This document shows, piece by piece, positions 9,690 to 22,700 of a DNA stretch of 64,000 bases. The translations under genes were made by a program, and so were the position numbers. The stretch comes from Streblospio benedicti (taxonomy: Eukaryota; Annelida; Polychaeta; Spionida; Spionidae). The number at the start of each line of letters is the position of its first letter. The stretch's first letter is position 1. Location: NCBI GenBank assembly GCA_019095985.1, contig CM032669.1, forward strand, positions 9,335,798 through 9,399,797. Reading direction: 5' to 3'. Under the pieces are notes generated by a model that was given only the letters and a program-made list of their open reading frames with translations, was not told the origin of the DNA and did not search any database.

Positions 9690-10302
9690 AATAATAATAA
9701 TAATAATTACATTTGTAGAGCGCTCTATCCATAAAATGTTCTAAAGCGCTTAAACAATATATGAACATTACAACAATGATGCAGTCCTAAAACAACAGTT
9801 AAAAAAGACAATTAAATTAATACAATATCAATATGTACGTAAAGAAACCATTATATTAAAATTACAAGTAAAATGCCTCTTTAAATAAAAATGTTTTAAG
9901 TTGACATTTAAAAGAATTAACAGTGTCACAGGTCCTAAAATGAGTGGGCAATTTGTTCCAGAGTCTAGGAGCTGCTACACTGAAGGCACGGTCTCCATAT
10001 GCCACTGTTTTTTATTTTGGTACCACTAAAATATTGGATGAGGATGACCTTAAATGCCTCGAAGGTACATAAGGTGGAAAAAGCTCTTTGTGATATGCAG
10101 GACCATGATTATTCACACTCTTAAAACACAGCAATAAGACCTTAAACTTAACACGCTGTTCTACTGGCAACCAGTGGAGCTCAATAAGTGATGGAGATAC
10201 ATGATCGTATTTTTTGATGCCACAAATAAGTTTGCATGCTGCATTTTGTACGGACTGTAATTTAGACGTGAGACTTTTTGGCAAGCCAATCAAAAGTGCC
10301 AA
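9690..10302 (-). mobile_element. CR1/L2-type LINE, 3' end of ORF2 plus 3' tail
   Basis: The minus-strand translation gives LQSVQNAACKLICGIKKYDH, then LIELHWLPVEQRVKFKVLLL, and further on YGDRAFSVAAPRLWNKLPTH. These are the canonical C-terminal blocks of CR1/L2/Jockey-group reverse transcriptase ORFs. One in-frame stop separates the two blocks. The 3' tail carries an AGCGCTCTACAAATGTAATT word followed by a (TTA)n microsatellite, the usual tail of L2/CR1 elements. It is 5'-truncated and dead. Confidence 0.85.
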
Positions 10303-10729
10303 TCAAAAGTATGAGAGTTGAGGTACACAGAAAAAATCAAACTACACCCCAACAAGAAATGGAATTTGTTTTTGTGCATAAATTGCCTGAATGGTGTACT
10401 GGAAGGTGTTTACAGTGTTAGAAGCATGATCATTCATTTTGGTTGGAATTCATGCCACAGACAAGTGAAAAAATGTCAAAATGAAATACCAGTTGTTGTT
10501 ATAATGCAAAAAGAATTTGCCTGTATGGTTTGTGTTTTGAGACTATTATTGCATATGATGAAAAACCAGCAGCAGCAGTAGCTATTGAGAAAATTGATGT
10601 AGAAGAAGAAGCCTCATGAATGCAGTTATATTTTCATGGATTTAGCGTCTAGAACAAGTAGCCCTTTGCATATTTTGTAAAGTTTGATATGAAAATAAAG
10701 TAAGTTTTAATGAAAAAAATAAATAAATA
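10303..10729. other. Spacer between LINE and GGNBP2 copy
   Basis: An open plus-strand stretch at 10318-10581 has no recognisable domain and ends in a CAG run. I could not align it to the start of GGNBP2. Confidence 0.4.
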
Positions 10730-12056
10730 AAAAGATTTGTTACTCGGTTACATGCGTTGAGCAGTGATGAAAGTGCTGTAGCTTTAATGGTAACGAAGAG
10801 AGAATTCATGGGAATACTTGGCCAATTGGTACCTTGTGTTGGTTGTCAGAAATGTGTTGAACGTTTATTTGGTCAACTTGCGTCTTCATGTCTGCCTGCT
10901 CTTGAGCCTCTTGTAATAACTCCAACTTCTGCACTTTCCATACGAAGAGAAATATTGTTTGTTCCAAAGGCCTTGTTTGCACTATTGTATGGTTCTCGGT
11001 TTTCAGAAGTTATGGACAGCATTCCAAGAAGCAAAAAGAACAAACGGTGCCAGCTACATGCCTTAGATTCAGGCAAAGTAAAACCTTCAAGCTGGGAAGA
11101 TATTTGGAATGCGATGTCACAAGAGTGTCGCGAGGAAGTGTTGTAAATAAACAATGAAGCTTTTGTTCAGACAATTGATGGGTATGTTCTACAGCACAGC
11201 TTTTGTGCCGCTTGTAAAGCCAAAGTTCGAAGAGCATATCAACTTCTTGTCCAAGAGATAGACCCGAAAACTGAAAAGGGGTACTGTGCTGCATTGTATG
11301 AGGGCGTTGGTTGTCATACAAATGGAGGCCATATTCAAGTTCGGTGTGACACGCACTTTCTTAGGAGCTTAATAGAGAGCGCAGAACCAGAACTAACTGG
11401 AAGACGTGAGGTGCATGTGAAGACGAACCCCATGGCGCAGATGGAAGTGCTCACGTGTCAAGCGAGTGTGTTGGCGCCGAGTGCGTCTGTGGGGTGTAAA
11501 GTGTGGAGCAGTCAGACTGGACGACTGTGACGGCTGCACTCAGCCGAGCTCCTGCAACGGCTCGGATATCGCCTGCTCCGAGGGCATCAGCAATGACAAA
11601 GGCGATGAGGTGCTGTGCCAGTGAGGAGATGAGAAGTCATGTCAGAGAGACCACTCGACCTCGCCCATCTTGTGCTCAACGTGTCCACTGAACCGGGCTG
11701 CAGCCTACAGCAGTCAGCAGCGGAGAAGTGCGGATTCCAAGGAGGACCCGTGGGACCAGAGCTTATTTGGTGAAGGACAGCAACTCAGTCTGATTGAAGT
11801 ATACGATTCCTTAGAGGGGGCGAGTTGTTCTGGAGAAGAGGATGAGGACCTTGTTCCACAAGAAGAAATTCAGCATTTCAAAGCAAATCAGACACATCTG
11901 AATTCGCAGCGGAAACAGTTTTCTGAAAAGTTGAGGCAACAGGGTTGTCACACAAAAGAAATGTGGAATTTACTTGGCAGACAATTATTTGACATAATCA
12001 GGATAGTACAAAGCAATTTGCTCAGAGCTTTCAACGAAAATACAATTTTGCCATAG
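10730..12056 (+). pseudogene. GGNBP2: Intron-free broken copy of GGNBP2 (gametogenetin-binding protein 2)
   Basis: The frame from 10730 reads KRFVTRLHALSSDESAVALM, then LGQLVPCVGCQKCVERLFGQ and IPRSKKNKRCQLHALDSG, up to MSQECREEVL. After an in-frame TAA at 11144-11146 it continues as HSFCAACKAKVRRAYQLLVQ, then GYCAALYEGVGCHTNGGHIQ and EPELTGRREVHVKT. These are the conserved GGNBP2 blocks (VPCVGC, SKKNKRCQLH, KGYCAALYEG, AEPE). A shifted frame near 11800-11950 matches the C-terminal acidic region (SLIEVYDSLEG, QEEIQHFKANQTHLNSQRKQ). The middle of the protein (about 300 residues) is missing and the N-terminus is absent. There are no introns where the host gene has many, so this is most simply a processed retrocopy that has decayed. 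GGNBP2 itself is a Cys-rich nuclear/cytoplasmic protein implicated in gametogenesis and cell growth. No poly(A) tract was clearly identified. Confidence 0.82.
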
Positions 12057-15000
12057 CTGTATTTTACGTGACAATCATACAACATTTTTTATATTTTCAG
12101 TTTCTTTACATAACTCACAATATTTTCATATACTTTTTTGCCACTTATTCAAAACATTTCCACAAGGTAGAAAATTATGTATTATTTTGAAATTGAAATA
12201 TGTTACTTCATTAAACCCTTTAATTGTTGGACTGCCAGTTTTGATTATTGTTTTGGAAATTAAATTCTCTGGCATATATAGATTCCATATTAGGTCGTAC
12301 ATTAATTTTAAAAGAGTATAAAAAAGATACTTTTTTTGTCCCTCAGATCACAAAGTTTGTTACCTGCTAACATTATTAAGTAAGATTCTTTGATATTTAC
12401 AGTTTTACCAACTTTGGGATCAACATGTTTCAACCTTTTCAGTACATATCTCTTAATTATATACATTTCCTAAATTATATTTTTTTTCTATAATTTTTTA
12501 AATTTTATTTTCATCAAAGAATCTGCCATCTAGTTAGAGATCTTTTACATACATAATATTTTCTTTCACCCAATTTCTTAAACACAAATGACCATCTTTA
12601 ATTTTAAAATGTCCATTTCCCCATAAAGGATGTAGGAATGTTTTATGAGAAGTGAGTTTCGTAAATGGTTCAAACTTTTTTATTTAAAATGGCCCATGAG
12701 AACCTAGCTTCTGATAAAAAATTGGAAACGACTTAAGAATTGGAAAGTTCTTAATTGAAATACTAAGCCAACACGTTTGATTGCATACGGTGATGTGTTT
12801 TGGTGTATATAAAAATTACTACTTTATTTCATAAAGCAAACAAAAAGTAGAGTGACTTTTTCTTTAATAGAAATACAAGGATGCAATACGGGTGTGATGT
12901 AAAACTGCACCACATGCCGTCTTGCCACCCAAGATGCACTCTTGGTCTAAACGCTTTTTGCTATGCCGTTGTAGGTGCCATTGGAAGCCAGGCGCCGTAC
13001 TTCAAGGCATGACTTTATCCCGAAATTTCTTATTTTCTTACCATCCTCCCGCGTGGTGACTCGTCGTAACTCGAGGTAACGCATTTTGGTCTAATGTAAG
13101 GTAACGCATGGGAACCAGACAGCACACTGCCCCATCCGGGTTCAATTTTTCCCTATTTTACAGACTTTGTCATATTTGAGCATCAAAATCGCAATGCTGA
13201 GTGGTGCCGCAGCTTACTTTAATGTAGGGGTAAGTTAGCCCCCTGGTGAAGCTAAAATTCTTATTCTTAAAACAGTCAAAGACACTTACGGTTACCATTT
13301 TAAAAACCCAATTGAAGCACCATTTGTTTAAGGGGGCCTACAATCGCACATGAACATTCATTGGAATTTGCGCTTTAAAAACATTATTGTATTGTATTGT
13401 ATAACTGCATTAATCATGTCAAAATCATTTCATGGAATTTGAATGTATTTTTACTTCACTTTTTTATGAGGTATGACAAATTTACAGTACAGTTGAATCC
13501 ATGACCATGAATATTATATATTTGGATATTCTACGAAGCTAATGCAGTGTAACAAGCTACTAGTTGTCACATTGGGGAAAATTGTCTTTGCCTAGTGTAA
13601 ATTATTGTCTTTGCAGCATAGTTTAATGTTCTATTCTAAGTAACAGTTCTTTATTACAATTTTTTAGAAAATGTGTATCTTTCAGAACTAGTTTTATAGT
13701 TTCTGTATTCATAATACATGTACACAAACATATTGTTTGTGACTCAGAAATTTTATTACATTTTTCAAAATTACATGTACTGCGTATGTAATGTATACCC
13801 CTGGTACTTACTTGGAATTCCCTTTCTACTGGCTAATGTGCAGATGTTTTCTTGAGCATGTTCAGAGAAAATTCATACAAGTAGTGAATTCCACCCTACG
13901 TAATGCAGCTTCTTGTTTATAGGGTTTTAATGAAGAAGAGATAGCTTACCAGGATATGAAGAAAATTTATACAAATTTATTGCAGATTTGGAATTCTTAA
14001 TCTGTTATGTATGCATTCAAAAATCATCATGTATTTAGAAAAACATCATAAAGTTAAATAAATTAGTTCCTCTGAATGCTTACTTATTACATGTCTTATT
14101 GATTAGATCTGAAGTTAGACGTTATCAAAAAATGAATTCTATCTTTTTTGCTACCCGTCTTTCTTGTATCACCCAACCATAGGACAGAAACTACACTTTG
14201 TGTTGTAATACAATATTTCATATTGTCCTAGTCTTGTATTCAATAGCAAAAAAATATGGACATAAATTTATACAGCGCAATATGTCTTCAAATTTTCTAT
14301 AAATTAAATTATTGTTTAGTAAAAAATGAAATAAGGCAAAAAATAACAAGCAGTATTTCCAATTTTTCTACTAACAACTTTATTTTCTTCAAATAAAATA
14401 CAATTGAAATATAGATCAAATAACAAAAAAATGCACATATGGAAAATATTTCCATTTTGGAGATCTACAAGTATCAAATAGGCCAAAATATAGACCAATA
14501 AAGTTACAACCTGAAATTAATGAGGTTTTATCATTAGTTTTTTAGATTTTTAGTTAATATTAGTGAAGCATGTTTGTGACATACACGTAATGTGCAAAAA
14601 CAGTGATTCAAGCAGTTCAAATAATAACCAATATTCAGTTACATGAAATATCAATTATATCTAACATAATAATCACTTTCGTTCAGTATAATTTCAACAC
14701 TAACTTCCCATTCATCTAATGCACTTTCAATATCACATGGTTCAAAGCTAAAAAAATGATTTGGCACAATATATACTTAACTTTTGAAGTTAGAAGAATC
14801 AGTCTTTTTAGTCAACTTGGTAACAACCAGTCAATTTTTCAGTTCCTTTTGTAACAAAACTTATAATTTGGTAGTCATAGGACATATGTAAATGAGAGTA
14901 TATGAATCTTACAGGTTCTAAATAGTTATGAAAACACAGTGCTTGAATCAGGCATTCAAAATTTCAACAAACACAATGAGAAATATTGTCACATGCGATG

Positions 15001-16281
15001 ACAGGTACGTCAGTTGATAAGATTTGATTAAATTAAAAAAGAATATAAGAAATCGTAAAAGAAGTGAAATATAAATTGACTCATCACGGCAGTGTTGACT
15101 AACATGACTAAATACATTCACTACAAGGAAGCAATGGATATGTTGTAGCTAACTAGCTATTAGCACCAATATCATACCTGATGGGTAGAAACAAATGAAT
15201 ATGTAGACACTAACCGTTAACGATGGTTCACAATGTCATGTCATTTTTGACACAGATAGAAAACTAGAGGCTCTAGAGAGCCCGAATCGCTCACCTGTGT
15301 CTATGTTCTATTTTTAACAAACAAGTTAACTGCCCCCCTCTATCTTAAAAAAAAACAGGATCTGCCAGTGTAACAAGTTTAATACTGTGCTGCCTTCTAT
15401 TATTAAAAAACCTGGTCTGCTTTTGGTTCTGCAAGTTCTGAACAAATAAAAGTGTGCATTTAACCACATAACTATTTAACAATTTTAACATTTAACACAA
15501 ATATACATATGTACATATATAATTAATTCAAATAAACATTCAAAAATAAATAAAAGAAATGCACACTGGTAAATTGTAAGCATGTACATGCATTGGTTCA
15601 AACGTGGTAAAACCCATTTCTCTAACCTTATACCAACCCATTGTAATTTACTCTTTTTTTCCACTTTCTTCAAAACCCAAGTTCTAATCAATCATCCCAT
15701 ACTGTTTTAAATTATCAACTCACGTCGTCTATTTCAATGTACAGAAACTAGTTCTAAAACTAATATTGCACATTCATATGCTTTGTCTCCATAAACAATT
15801 TTTTCAATCATTAGACAGAAAACTTGCTGCTTAGATTTAGTTACCCTTGCTCATTGCAATTATTTCAAAGATATAAAACATTGTATAAAATTCAAAACAG
15901 ATCAATTGAAACATTAACTAAACATAAAAGTACTCATTAGACAAAGCACTTATATTGAGATATTTGATAATAGTTTTTCAAATAATAATAATAAAAGTCT
16001 TATTTTTCTGTACATAAATGCATTGTTGACAAGATTACAATGTAAGTTTGATTCAAAGGTCAAGGCACCTTCATTATCCAAACCTTCAAAGCAATCTAGT
16101 AATTACATGTGGCTTTTCATTAAGTTATTCATGTAATGATCAATAACAATACAGTGAATATCCTCAATAACCCATTTTGCAGTAACAAATCCTTCCATTG
16201 TAGAGGATTTCTGTTGTTTAGTACATACTTAACTTAATACATTATTGATATATACACGAGAAAATTTTCAGTTATTCAGTT
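12057..16281. other. AT-rich region without recognisable genes
   Basis: No exon with paired splice signals and no conserved peptide was found on either strand. Small details: a (TTGTA)n patch at about 13385-13400, and the word AGAGAGCCCGAATCGCTCACCT at about 15277-15298 in two halves (AGAGAGCCCGAATC and GCTCACCT), a dispersed motif I associate with marine-invertebrate repeats. This is the 3' flank of the ankyrin gene. Confidence 0.4.
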
Positions 16282-16543
16282 GATTATCATCTCAACCCCA
16301 CTCTGAGTATCAGATGTCCTGAAGAGACTTGTGACACATAACTATTCTTATTAAAAATTCTGACCAATCAAAGGCTGTTAATCAAATCAGGTTGCACTAT
16401 TTAAACAGGTCACATAAATTATGTTAATCCACTTTCAGGCGAAACATTCCAGAGGTCAAAATGCTTGACATCTGATACTCAGAGTGCTCAACCCAGACTT
16501 TGTGGGTTAAAATGCCCTCAAAGTCTGGGTTGAGATGATAATC
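16282..16543. repeat. Nested inverted repeats downstream of the ASB gene
   Basis: The outer ends are GATTATCATCTCAACCC and its exact reverse complement at 16527-16543. Inside them, ACTCTGAGTATCAGATGTC at 16300-16318 is exactly inverted at 16467-16485. A third hairpin, CAACCCAGACTTTG with CAAAGTCTGGGTTG, lies at about 16489-16534. This suggests an inverted-repeat element inserted into, or mobilised together with, the neighbouring SINE. Confidence 0.75.
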
Positions 16544-16610
16544 AACAAAGTACATAGGCTGGGGTTACAAAGACAATAGTTCAGTGTAACGTTTTAACAG
16601 TCTTGGTGGT
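16505..16610 (-). mobile_element. SINE copy in the 3' UTR of the ASB gene
   Basis: The minus-strand sequence shares CTGTTAAAA, TGTAACCCCAGCCTATGTAC and GATTATCATCTCAACCC, in the same order and spacing, with the plus-strand copy at 1205-1310. Its left end lies within about 15 bases of the ankyrin-gene stop codon. Confidence 0.65.
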
Positions 16611-16622
16611 GGGGTTGTAGTT

Positions 16623-16790
16623 CTACCCCCATCCTGCGCCCTGCTGTGCGGTGGTTGGCTCTGCCTCCTCCTCCATGACGAGCTCGTCCTCCATGAGCAC
16701 GTAGCGGACCAGCGGCTTGGGCAGGCCGAGTCGACCGGCCGTCTGCTGCAGCCGCGAGCCGAGGCACGCCCGGATCACGCCGCGAACCTC
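16623..16790 (-). CDS. ASB-like exon 14 (terminal): SOCS box C-terminal part and stop
   Basis: Acceptor CTGTTTGCAG, phase 0. It encodes EVRGVIRACLGSRLQQTAGR, then LGLPKPLVRYVLMEDELVME and an acidic tail ending GAGWG. The stop is at 16623-16625. The exon is very GC-rich. Confidence 0.88.
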   Translation of the reverse strand, partial: EVRGVIRACLGSRLQQTAGRLGLPKPLVRYVLMEDELVMEEEAEPTTAQQGAGWG

Positions 16791-19700
16791 CTGCAAACAG
16801 GCACAGAACTAACAGAGGGGCTCATATAAAAAATGGGATTGGTGATTTGCCCTCTTGAGCGTGAATTGTGAATTGCCTGTATTTAAATGAATGAAATGAG
16901 ATGGAACCTTTCATTGGTGACTGGTGATCTGCTCATTACAAAGGCTGTGATTGGTGATTTGCCCTAAATCTTGAGCGTGAATGGTGAATTGCTTGTACAT
17001 AAGTGTGTGAAATGTGATGAAATATGATGCAACCTATTTAATTACAATTCCTGGGGATTGGTGAGAGACAATGAAATGTATTGATGACTGGTGATTTAGG
17101 GAAAAAATGTAGGTGAATGGATTTTCACCAAGGCTATATACCCCCCTCCTAACTCATTGCTACTACATGCTAAACAGGCACACGTATTGTATGCTCCCCG
17201 GGGAGTTAAGAAGGCAATATAGAGTGAGCAACAGCAAACTCAGCCCTAGCACATTGCTACTACACGCTAACAGGGTCAGGATTAGGTAGAAAAGTGTTAC
17301 TTGTCAGCAGAATGAGTAACCCTCAAATATCAACTCGTCCTGCAGAAAAATGTACTCGTCCTCCTTGCACAAACTCTATACCTACAGTACAAATTGCTAA
17401 TAAGTGTACCCCCAAACCGCAAATTGAACCACAAAAATTTGCAGTTTCACACCACTAAACTGCAATTTCTTCTTAGAACTAAGCGAATTCCTGCAGAGGA
17501 TCATGAACCGTAGCAATGTTACTTCGCAAATCTTCGTGAATTATCAATTTGCGAAATATATGCAATCATGCAAATGATATGCAATCACCCACAAACATGC
17601 AAAGTACTTTGCAAATCATATATGTAAATTGGGAATAAATCTCAAAACACTAATTCGCAACTTGTACTGTATATGCCAAATTGACCGGAATTGCTAATCG
17701 TTAAAAGAACGAATTAATAAAACTTCTTACTCGTCCTCGACAGGTTTTACTGGTCAATACGAGCAGACGAGTGGCTAATCCTCACCCTGCGCTAAACAGG
17801 CAAATGTTTTGTATGCTCCCCGGGGAGTTGAGTAAGCCAATATAGAGTGACACGGATGCCAATGACCTGGTGAAAATGATGTAAAGTTGACTGAGTCTAG
17901 GGATAGTAGACTGTACAACTCGTACATGTACATTACACTCTCTACATACACAACTGGAACACAGTCGACACACCTACAGACATTGCCCGCCCCATACATT
18001 ATTTTAGGTCGCCTTGCGCTACAGGCCCACCACTTATGTCAAACCCCAGATCCCTGAACCCCAACCAACAAAAAAAAGAATGACTTTGAATGTGGAAAGT
18101 AACCTCCATTCGAAGATTCTTAGTGTTGCGCACCAGAAAAACGTTTTGAAATGGCCAGCATCTATGAAAACAAAAGTCCAGTGTACTGTACCTTCTTGAG
18201 GGTGCGCGGTGTTTTGAGGATGCTGAAGAAGAAGTGAGCGTACTGCATGACAGTTTTCTCGCTGAGACGTGCGTCGCGAGCGTAGCCCGTGCGGAAAATC
18301 AGGTCGCGCAGTGTCGCTATCTCACCTGCAGATCCACAGTGGTTTTTGTCAGAAAAAACATATAGAAGAATTTGGAGACGAGTTGTTTTTAAAATTGTAC
18401 ACAACTGTTACGCGATGCGTTTGCAATTGAATGCGGGCGTCAGCAGTAGCAGAGCCCCTAGTGGCGATATGACGTAAGAAAAATGCAGGCCAACGTGTAC
18501 AAAATCACTAAAAATGTGATCTTATTAAAAAAAACAATGATTTCTGGCAGAGCTGAGGAGACTGGGCACAATGCATGTCCAAGCAGATACACACTGCATC
18601 TTTTTTTTTTAATTTGATTTATTTGCAAGTTATTTGACCTTCACTTCACAATGTACAAGCGATGCAATATATTGACAAATGAAGTTTAAAATGAATTATA
18701 ATATTCAAGATATTTAGCATCAATATTATGCTCTATCATCAAGCATCTTTTAAAAATACTATATAATCTAAAATACATATATTCGTGTCATCCTTCCTAC
18801 ATAAATATATAAAAAATTATAAAATGAACTAGATTATCATTTTCATAATTTGGTATGCCAAAAATTACAGATGAAATACTGAATTGAAATGCAGCTTCTC
18901 AAATTGATTTCAACCATCGATTTATAGAGATCCAGAGATTATTGACCACATTACAATTATAAAAATTGGAATCCAAATCTTCAAATTTGTTACAATTACA
19001 GCAAAGTGGGCTGTAATCATTTTTAGATAAACAATAGTTGCATGGAAAGAATCTATTCAGAATTTTAAATTGAAAAGATTGAACATAAGTTTCACTACAT
19101 GTTTCAAATGCAATTCTATAATGGTAATCCCATTCTAAACTTTAGTAAAGTTTTTGTTCTCATTTAATGCGGATATGTATTTATGCATGAAATTTTGTCA
19201 AGATAAATACCCGGTAAGTTTACATGTTGAAATGGTAATATTTACATATTTGTTATTAATCCTTTGGACGCCATTTGTCGAAAAAGTCGACACACGTAAA
19301 TTACGTCTATACGCCAACAGTCGACAAAAGTCGACAGACTCACTCAAAAAACAGTTGGAGTTTAACTGCCATATTCGTAGGTAAATACTCGTGGTTCTAG
19401 TCTCGAATTCCGGTGTGTCAACAACAACAACAACTTTACCTTGACATTTCAATATATTTCTAGAAGGAAATAAGCCGCATAGTGTTAATATTTTAATTCT
19501 ATTCGTGACAACGAATATTTGACAACCTAGCACGCATTTTCTGCTTCAATTTTGAGTCCTGAAATACTCTTATTTATGTCGAAAAACCATAGCTTAGATA
19601 CACGCTGGAAACCTGAAGCAACCAGCTTTGTTTTTGAGGCCCAACATGAAATGTGAAACTAGACTTCAAGGTCATATCACGCCATCGAATTTCCAGCCTT

Positions 19701-22700
19701 GACAGCGGTATTCTTAGGTTCAATCGCGGCAAACCTATTTTGACAACTGCTAAATGATGCCAATAAGTCTTTGTCAAGAGCGCTCTTACGAATCTATTGC
19801 AGCGCCGCGCACTGCGCAAGGCTGATTTCCCAGAAATCGGTCCAAATCGGTAAGATCCGCATGGTTGTGACGAAATAGAAATTTTTGAAGAAGAATTATC
19901 ATATTATTCGTCATCCATGCCTCATCTTATTGTATCTTGGATACCGGATCACAAATAAAGCATTTGGGAAACTCCCCAATAAGTGTGGACGTCGGATATC
20001 TAGTATTTCTATCAAAACGGATGATGTTTTTGTCGGATGATCAAGTGTGATGCCTGTCAAAGTTCACGACTGAAGAAATGAAAGTTTGACCAATCTTTAT
20101 TTTTGGTCCGAATATAAAAAGTAAAAAATTTTTTATGAAATATGGATGGTTTATGTTGTTTATCGTGTGTATCCTGGATAAAACGCCGCTGCACTTAAAT
20201 AATAAAATAACTACCGATTTAGGTGTACTGCCTTCAAATTTGGTCCGCTAGCTGTCAAATGAATAGGAGATCTCTCGAAATAGTCAAAATTGAACTTGAT
20301 GCTGCATGTATCTGTATTTATAATGGTGAAAATAAGAAACTAGACTGTCTCCTGAATGTGTACTGTAAATGTGAAAATGTTCTGATGAAAAACGTAAGAG
20401 CTACAAAGGATCATATTTCAACTCTGACAATTGAAGCCCCCCACTGTGAATAACACGTCACGCAAAATGCGTGTCTGGCACTGAGGGGGTATCACAGTGA
20501 ATTTACGTCTGGCTTCGAGAGAGTTAATAAGAACATCAAGATTATCATCTTTTAACATATTTTGTAGATTTTTCCATGCATTTTTTTCTTCCAGATTGAT
20601 GGTACTGCATAAATTAGCGAATTGTATACATTTGAGTTATAGAAAAGCTATATCGTACTTCCAAATTCCTCTTATCTATGATATTTCCATTCTCATCTAG
20701 AATATGTAGAAACTTTGCTATGCCACTATCACACCAATTTTTATATTCACTGGGAAGTTATTAATTAGTACTTGCTTATCATTCGGATTCCATATTTCAG
20801 AATTTACAATATCGCTGATGTTATCTTTATTTAGACTGATGTTATTTGGATTCTTTGAGAATATAATAAACCATCCTTCTAATACTTGCTGGTAGAAAAA
20901 AAACATGTATGTATCTATTATCTAATTTACTTTGAATGATTTCTCTAAATGTTTCACCTTTATAATGTACAAAATTGTTAATAAGATTTACACCTTGCGA
21001 TAGATGATATAAAATTCTCTTAACCCTTTGGACGCCGATTTTATTTTAACTGTTTTGCTGCTGACTGCCTAGTACGGCTTTTCGCTTGACAAGTTATTCA
21101 CCGTCGGAGGTTTCCTTGTAGAGAGTGAAATACAACCCTTACTAGCTCTTGTTTTTTTTATCAGAACTTGTTCATATTTACAGTATACATTTACGAGATG
21201 GTCTAGTTTCATATTTTCACCATTATTATAAATAACGATCTATACAGCATCACGTTCGATTTTGACAATTTCGTGTAATCGCCGATTCATTTGACAGCTT
21301 CCGCGGGCGATTTAAAATGTCGTATTATCAGCAGTAATTTTAATTGTAGCGACGTTTTATCGAGGATACACACGAAACACAACATAAACCATCCATATTT
21401 CATAATAATATATTTTTATTTACAATATTATGGACCAAAAACGAGTTCAAACTTTGATTTCTTCATCGGCGTGGACTTTTGACAGCCATCACTCCATTAT
21501 CCGGCAGTGGTCGCAAAGACATAAGTCGTTTCGATAGAAATAATAAATATCCGATGCCCAGATTTATTGTGTAGTTTGCCAAACGCCTTATTTGTGATCC
21601 GGCATGCAAGATACAAGCAGATGAGGCACCGGAGACTGATAATACAATATTTTTCAATAAACTATCACAAGTCTGTCGCAGTCATCTTAACAAACCATTA
21701 AAACGGAATCAGCCTTGCACAGCGCACGGCGTTGATTAGTAAGAGCGCTCTTGATAAAGGCTTATTGGCATCCTTTAGCAGTGTCACAATAGTTTTGCCG
21801 GCAATTGAACCTAAGAATACCGCGTTGATGTACTCAAAATAGATGTCGTGATATGACCTTGACAAGTCTAGTTTCACATTTATTTTAGATCTCAATGCAA
21901 AGCTAGTTTTTCAAGGTTTCCAGCGATATATGACAAGCCATGGTTTTGCCTACGCAAAAATGAGTATTTCAGGACTCAAATTTGAAGCAGATAATGCGTG
22001 TTGGGTGGGTAAATATTCTTTCTCACGAATAGAATTAAAGTATCAACACCCTGCTGCTTATTTCCTTCTAGAAATACATCGAAATGTCAAGGTAAAGTTG
22101 TTGTTCTTGACACACCAGAATATGGAACTAGAACCACGAGTATTTGTTTACGAAAATGGCAGACAAAATCAAACTGCTTTTTCTGTAAACTCAGGCGCAT
22201 ATATGTGCCTCGGCATTAAAGAGACATATATTCTGAGGTGCGTATATGCGCCCCGGTAAAAAGAGGGTTAATCCATGTACATTTTAGTCCCTTTATCATT
22301 GCACTTAAAAATGGCATTTTCAATCCACCTTTCTCTATAGAGTTAATAATAGTACTCCTTTTAACTTATGGAGGTTTATCCATCCACAGATACTTAGCAA
22401 AAATATCATCAACTCACCGTAGGGCATCCTGGGGTAGGCAGACAGCAGCAGCTGGACCATCTGCAGGTTGTCCCTCTCTACAGCACAGTAGAGTGGAGAC
22501 AACTCGAGGTGAGGGTGAGCGTCGCGGTATGTGAAACAGCACCTAAAGGGAACCCCGCAATGTGAAGTTAGTGTGTGCATCGATTAGATAGAGTTGGACA
22601 CGTGACGAGAAGGTCATGAGTTCAAGAGTTGATCAAACCATCTCTTGCAGGCTGCACACTGCTCCATGGTACCTAGACATTAAATAGATACAGGCTATAC

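Larger units (their letters stand above)
18600..22405 (-). mobile_element. L1/Tx1-like LINE ORF2 fragment, split by two insertions
   Basis: The three remaining pieces (about 18600-19255, 20528-21019 and 22272-22405) read in order on the minus strand as one ORF2. The pieces give DDIFAKYLWMDKPP, EKGGLKMPFLSAMIKGLKCT then WIKRIL, LINNFVHYKGETFREII, WKNLQNMLKDDNLDVLI and KILNRFFPCNYCLSKNDYSP, ending in a Cys-rich C-terminus. The KPP...VKR, KGGLKMP and K-x-x-WIKR blocks are typical of L1/Tx1-type non-LTR elements after the reverse transcriptase. The pieces carry stops. The element is 5'-truncated and begins 13 bp from the splice donor of ASB exon 12. Confidence 0.8.
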
